Below are positions 62,951 through 64,000 of a stretch of 64,000 nucleotides of DNA, piece by piece. Source of the stretch: Paenibacillus ferrarius. GTDB lineage: Bacteria > Bacillota > Bacilli > Paenibacillales > NBRC-103111. The notes under the pieces were generated by a model. The model saw only the letters and a program-made list of their open reading frames with translations. It did not search any database and had not been told where the DNA came from. The stretch spans positions 124,001-188,000 of the forward strand of contig NZ_MBTG01000011.1 of the NCBI RefSeq assembly GCF_002027705.1, written 5' to 3'. Each line of letters starts with the position of its first letter. Position 1 is the first letter of the stretch. A program made the translations under genes and the position numbers.

Positions 62951-64000
62951 ATGCAAATGGCAAATATGTGTTGGAGATCAAAACGGTTTGTTATTTTTTT
63001 TCTCAGTTTTATTCTCAGTTTTGAATTGCTGCTATCCTCAACATTGCTTACGCCTGTTACTCACGCATCTGTGTCTGTAGTGGATACGGAACTGCCTAAG
63101 TACAATGTAGTATGGAACTCGCCGAGTAACGACATTACAGGTTCAATGCCCATTGGCAACGGAAATTTGGGAGCGCTTGCATGGGCTGAACCGAATGGAG
63201 ATCTCAGAATCAGTTTAGCGCTGAACGACTCGTGGGATGAGAACATTCGGTCCATACGATTAGGCGATTTGCGGGTGAAAGTCAGCCCGAACCCGTTTGC
63301 TTCCGGCCAGCCGTTTGAGCAAAAATTGCAGTACAAAGAAGGGAAAATTGTCATCACGGCAGGAACGGCGCCTTCTGCGATTACGTTTACCTTATGGGCC
63401 GATGCGAATCAGCCAGTCGTGCATCTGGAAGCGGACTCCGGCAGTAATTTCACGATGGAGGTCATTTCTGAAAGATGGCGCACGGTCGATAAAACGTTGA
63501 CGACTACGCCATGGTCAGATTATATTCATGTAGCTAATTCGACTGCCAGTAGTAATTTACCGGGTAAGGGGTTGGTCGTTACCGAGTCTGCCGATAAGGT
63601 TGTCCCTGGACAAGCCGGCAAAATCATCTGGTATCATCGCAATGAAACATCGCAGTGGAATGCGACAGCCAGCAATCAGGGCGTAAATCCAAACGTGATT
63701 GCAGATCCGTTCACTTACCGAACTTCCGGAGCGGTTGTGCAGGGGACGAATCTGCAGAGCTCTTCGGATGAGAAATTGATATCAACAGCCCCTAGCAGCA
63801 ATTACCGGCTCGATATCACCGCTCAAACAGAGATCGTTCCTCAGGTTTCGACATGGCTGACGAACATTACGAATAAAGCAAATACCCTCTTTGGCACCGA
63901 TATCGCTACGCTGCGCGGCGCTCACGAATCCTGGTGGCAAACCTTCTGGAACAAAAGCTATATGTTCGTTGCAGGCGATGCCAAAGCGGATATTGTGACA
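62951..64000 (+). CDS. Secreted DUF5703 / GH95-like glycosidase, N-terminal part
   Basis: The frame runs open to the right edge (350 codons seen, no stop). A signal peptide (FVIFFLSFILSFELLLSS, ending near THA, residues 13-37) is followed by YNVVWNSPSNDITGSMPIGNG, WAEPNGDLRISLALNDSWDE and LGDLRVKVSPNPF. These are characteristic of the DUF5703 N-terminal beta-sandwich found before (alpha/alpha)6-barrel glycosidases related to GH95. The catalytic region lies beyond the window. Its position after a GH36 gene suggests exported breakdown of galactose- or fucose-containing glycans. Confidence 0.75.
   Translation, partial: MQMANMCWRSKRFVIFFLSFILSFELLLSSTLLTPVTHASVSVVDTELPKYNVVWNSPSNDITGSMPIGNGNLGALAWAEPNGDLRISLALNDSWDENIRSIRLGDLRVKVSPNPFASGQPFEQKLQYKEGKIVITAGTAPSAITFTLWADANQPVVHLEADSGSNFTMEVISERWRTVDKTLTTTPWSDYIHVANSTASSNLPGKGLVVTESADKVVPGQAGKIIWYHRNETSQWNATASNQGVNPNVIADPFTYRTSGAVVQGTNLQSSSDEKLISTAPSSNYRLDITAQTEIVPQVSTWLTNITNKANTLFGTDIATLRGAHESWWQTFWNKSYMFVAGDAKADIVT

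Noticed and set aside
62814..63080. 88-codon frame before the DUF5703 gene
   Set aside because: It lies in the palindromic leader and overlaps the DUF5703 signal peptide in another frame; the DUF5703 frame has clear homology.

Overview
The window looks like Paenibacillus or a close relative in the Paenibacillaceae. The evidence is several secreted proteins ending in triple S-layer-homology (SLH) domains, YesM/YesN-type two-component control of a sugar ABC transporter, a Bacillus-type dpp-ykf murein-peptide operon, the sporulation membrane protein YtaF, strong AAGGAGG ribosome-binding sites and many TTG/GTG starts. No tRNA, rRNA or CRISPR array was seen.

Layout. 1-1605: end of a sugar-nucleotide dehydratase/epimerase overlapping a MurG-like glycosyltransferase. 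1906-2262: a DUF3870 protein. 2390-10883: dppABCDE-ykfABC for uptake and breakdown of cell-wall peptides; the second ATPase (ykfD/dppF) is missing. 10951-24675: a large Fur-box-rich heme-acquisition island. Its leftward arm encodes a binding lipoprotein, a permease and an ATPase fused to an IsdG/IsdI-type heme-degrading enzyme. Its rightward arm encodes a NEAT protein that looks like a two-part polyprotein (NEAT plus sortase signal, then a second secretion segment, NEAT and SLH), IsdE- and IsdF-like transporter parts, a small secreted beta-rich protein that may be a divergent hemophore, a multi-NEAT SLH protein of about 1500 residues, and a class B sortase. 24676-25697: repeats and gene debris. 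25698-27689: a beta-lactamase-fold lipoprotein. 27829-37302: a SARP-like response regulator, a giant hybrid kinase and a 1706-residue SLH protein with a 7-blade propeller and six near-identical Ig-like repeats. 37447-41695: an SLH pseudogene, a Vps62-like protein, an RCC1-repeat protein, an aldo/keto reductase remnant and a 113-bp tandem duplication. 41700-47474: a phosphodiester glycosidase, an XRE-DUF1232 regulator divergent from ytaF, an OmpR-type two-component system and a small lipoprotein. 47810-52530: FtsW-family protein, two MgtE paralogues and UppP. 52689-53786: an enolase-superfamily sugar-acid dehydratase. 53841-64000: YesN/YesM, an alpha-galactoside ABC transporter without ATPase, a GH36 alpha-galactosidase and the start of a DUF5703 protein.

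How it fits together. In the heme island, secreted and SLH- or sortase-anchored NEAT domains would strip heme from hosts or the environment and pass it through the wall to the lipoproteins. Two permeases probably share the single ATPase, whose C-terminal domain carries all three residues of the IsdG/IsdI active site and could degrade heme on arrival. An intact Shine-Dalgarno sequence and ATG inside that gene suggest a free heme monooxygenase is also made. These two fusions are the most unusual features of the window. Also notable are a dispersed structured repeat of about 210 bp present twice (24884-25094 and 47512-47721), and paired TTTAAGGT direct repeats 11 bp apart before the giant SLH gene, which match the operator geometry expected for the SARP-like regulator encoded upstream.
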